A stretch of 12,215 nucleotides of DNA from Candidatus Faecivivens stercoravium (GTDB lineage Bacteria > Bacillota > Clostridia > Oscillospirales > Ruminococcaceae). A program made the translations under genes and the position numbers. Position 1 is the first letter of the stretch. The number at the start of each line of letters is the position of its first letter. Of the stretch, positions 12,079 to 12,215 are shown in pieces. The stretch spans positions 1-12,215 of the forward strand of contig DVHA01000319.1 of the NCBI GenBank assembly GCA_018712425.1, given 5' to 3'. The notes under the pieces are model-generated. The model had not been told where the DNA came from. It searched no databases and saw only the letters and a list, made by a program, of their open reading frames with translations.

Positions 12079-12215
12079 AAAACAAGAGTGCGTGAAATGC
12101 GGCTGGCGGCCGGCCTGACCCAGCAGCAGCTGGCCGACCGGGTGCACGTCTCCGCCCGGACGATCATCTCGATCGAGCGGGAACAGTATAACCCGTCGCT
12201 GATGCTGGCCTACCG
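12076..12215 (+). CDS. XRE-family helix-turn-helix regulator, 5' part
   Basis: The window ends inside this gene; 46 codons are visible. After the start the frame reads KTRVREMRLAAGLTQQQLAD, then RVHVSARTIISIEREQYNPS and LMLAY, the classic XRE/Cro-CI layout with the recognition pair GLTQQQLAD and VSARTIISIE. Small Firmicute regulators of this type are about 65-75 residues, often autoregulated and paired with a membrane protein gene; the downstream gene is outside the window. Homologues normally begin M-K-x-R, which aligns the start with ATC at 12076, an unusual initiator. Either translation truly starts at AUC, as it does at AUU in infC, or the base is a mutation or sequence error. The promoter and double operator immediately upstream indicate self-repression. 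Confidence 0.88.
   Translation, partial: MKTRVREMRLAAGLTQQQLADRVHVSARTIISIEREQYNPSLMLAY

Overview
The window looks like chromosomal DNA of a GC-rich, anaerobic, probably spore-forming Clostridium-class Firmicute (Oscillospiraceae/Ruminococcaceae-like). This is inferred from the GC-rich third positions, AGGAGG-type ribosome sites, sigma-A promoters with 17-base spacers, an anaerobic ribonucleotide reductase activase, an ECF-type vitamin transporter subunit, a SpoIVFB-like M50 protease and a TsaE-TsaB pair. It is not a phage or plasmid segment: most genes are housekeeping or small-molecule genes in short operons.

Layout. 1-498 is the 3' end of an M50 site-2 protease gene. 565-2040 (minus) is a two-gene vitamin B6 salvage operon, pyridoxal/pyridoxamine kinase followed by an ECF S component, read from two tandem sigma-A promoters. 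2041-3400 has no credible protein gene. Inside it, a near-consensus promoter (2388-2416) starts a GC-rich, hairpin-dense stretch of about 555 bases that ends at a strong intrinsic terminator (2954-2979). I call this a candidate large structured RNA of unknown class. It is followed by a repeat copy, more hairpins and a near-duplicate of the same terminator. 3410-6311 carries a small hypothetical gene, then tsaE-tsaB (tRNA t6A synthesis), rpiB (pentose phosphate pathway) and upp (uracil salvage). 6627-10056 holds an amidohydrolase, a convergent ZIP metal transporter, a divergent nrdG and an orphan four-helix membrane protein. 10355-11182 is a SpoU/TrmH rRNA methyltransferase. 11256-11927 (minus) is a YczE/DUF6198-type membrane protein. 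The window ends inside a small XRE-type regulator that appears to start with AUC and to repress itself through two abutting 14-bp palindromes.

The most unusual content is non-coding. Three families of hairpin-rich interspersed elements occupy the gaps. R1 (2985-3063 and 5571-5644, opposite strands) and R2 (6384-6550 and 10160-10327, opposite strands, flanking a 3.6-kb block) each keep identical loops or linkers while at least one stem is replaced by a different but still complementary sequence. That is covariation between paralogous copies and argues that the fold is maintained. The third element (7450-7761) is a mirror-image array of nine small hairpins joined by a constant GTGAAAT linker, lying exactly between two convergent stop codons.

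All calls are from reading the sequence; no database search was possible.
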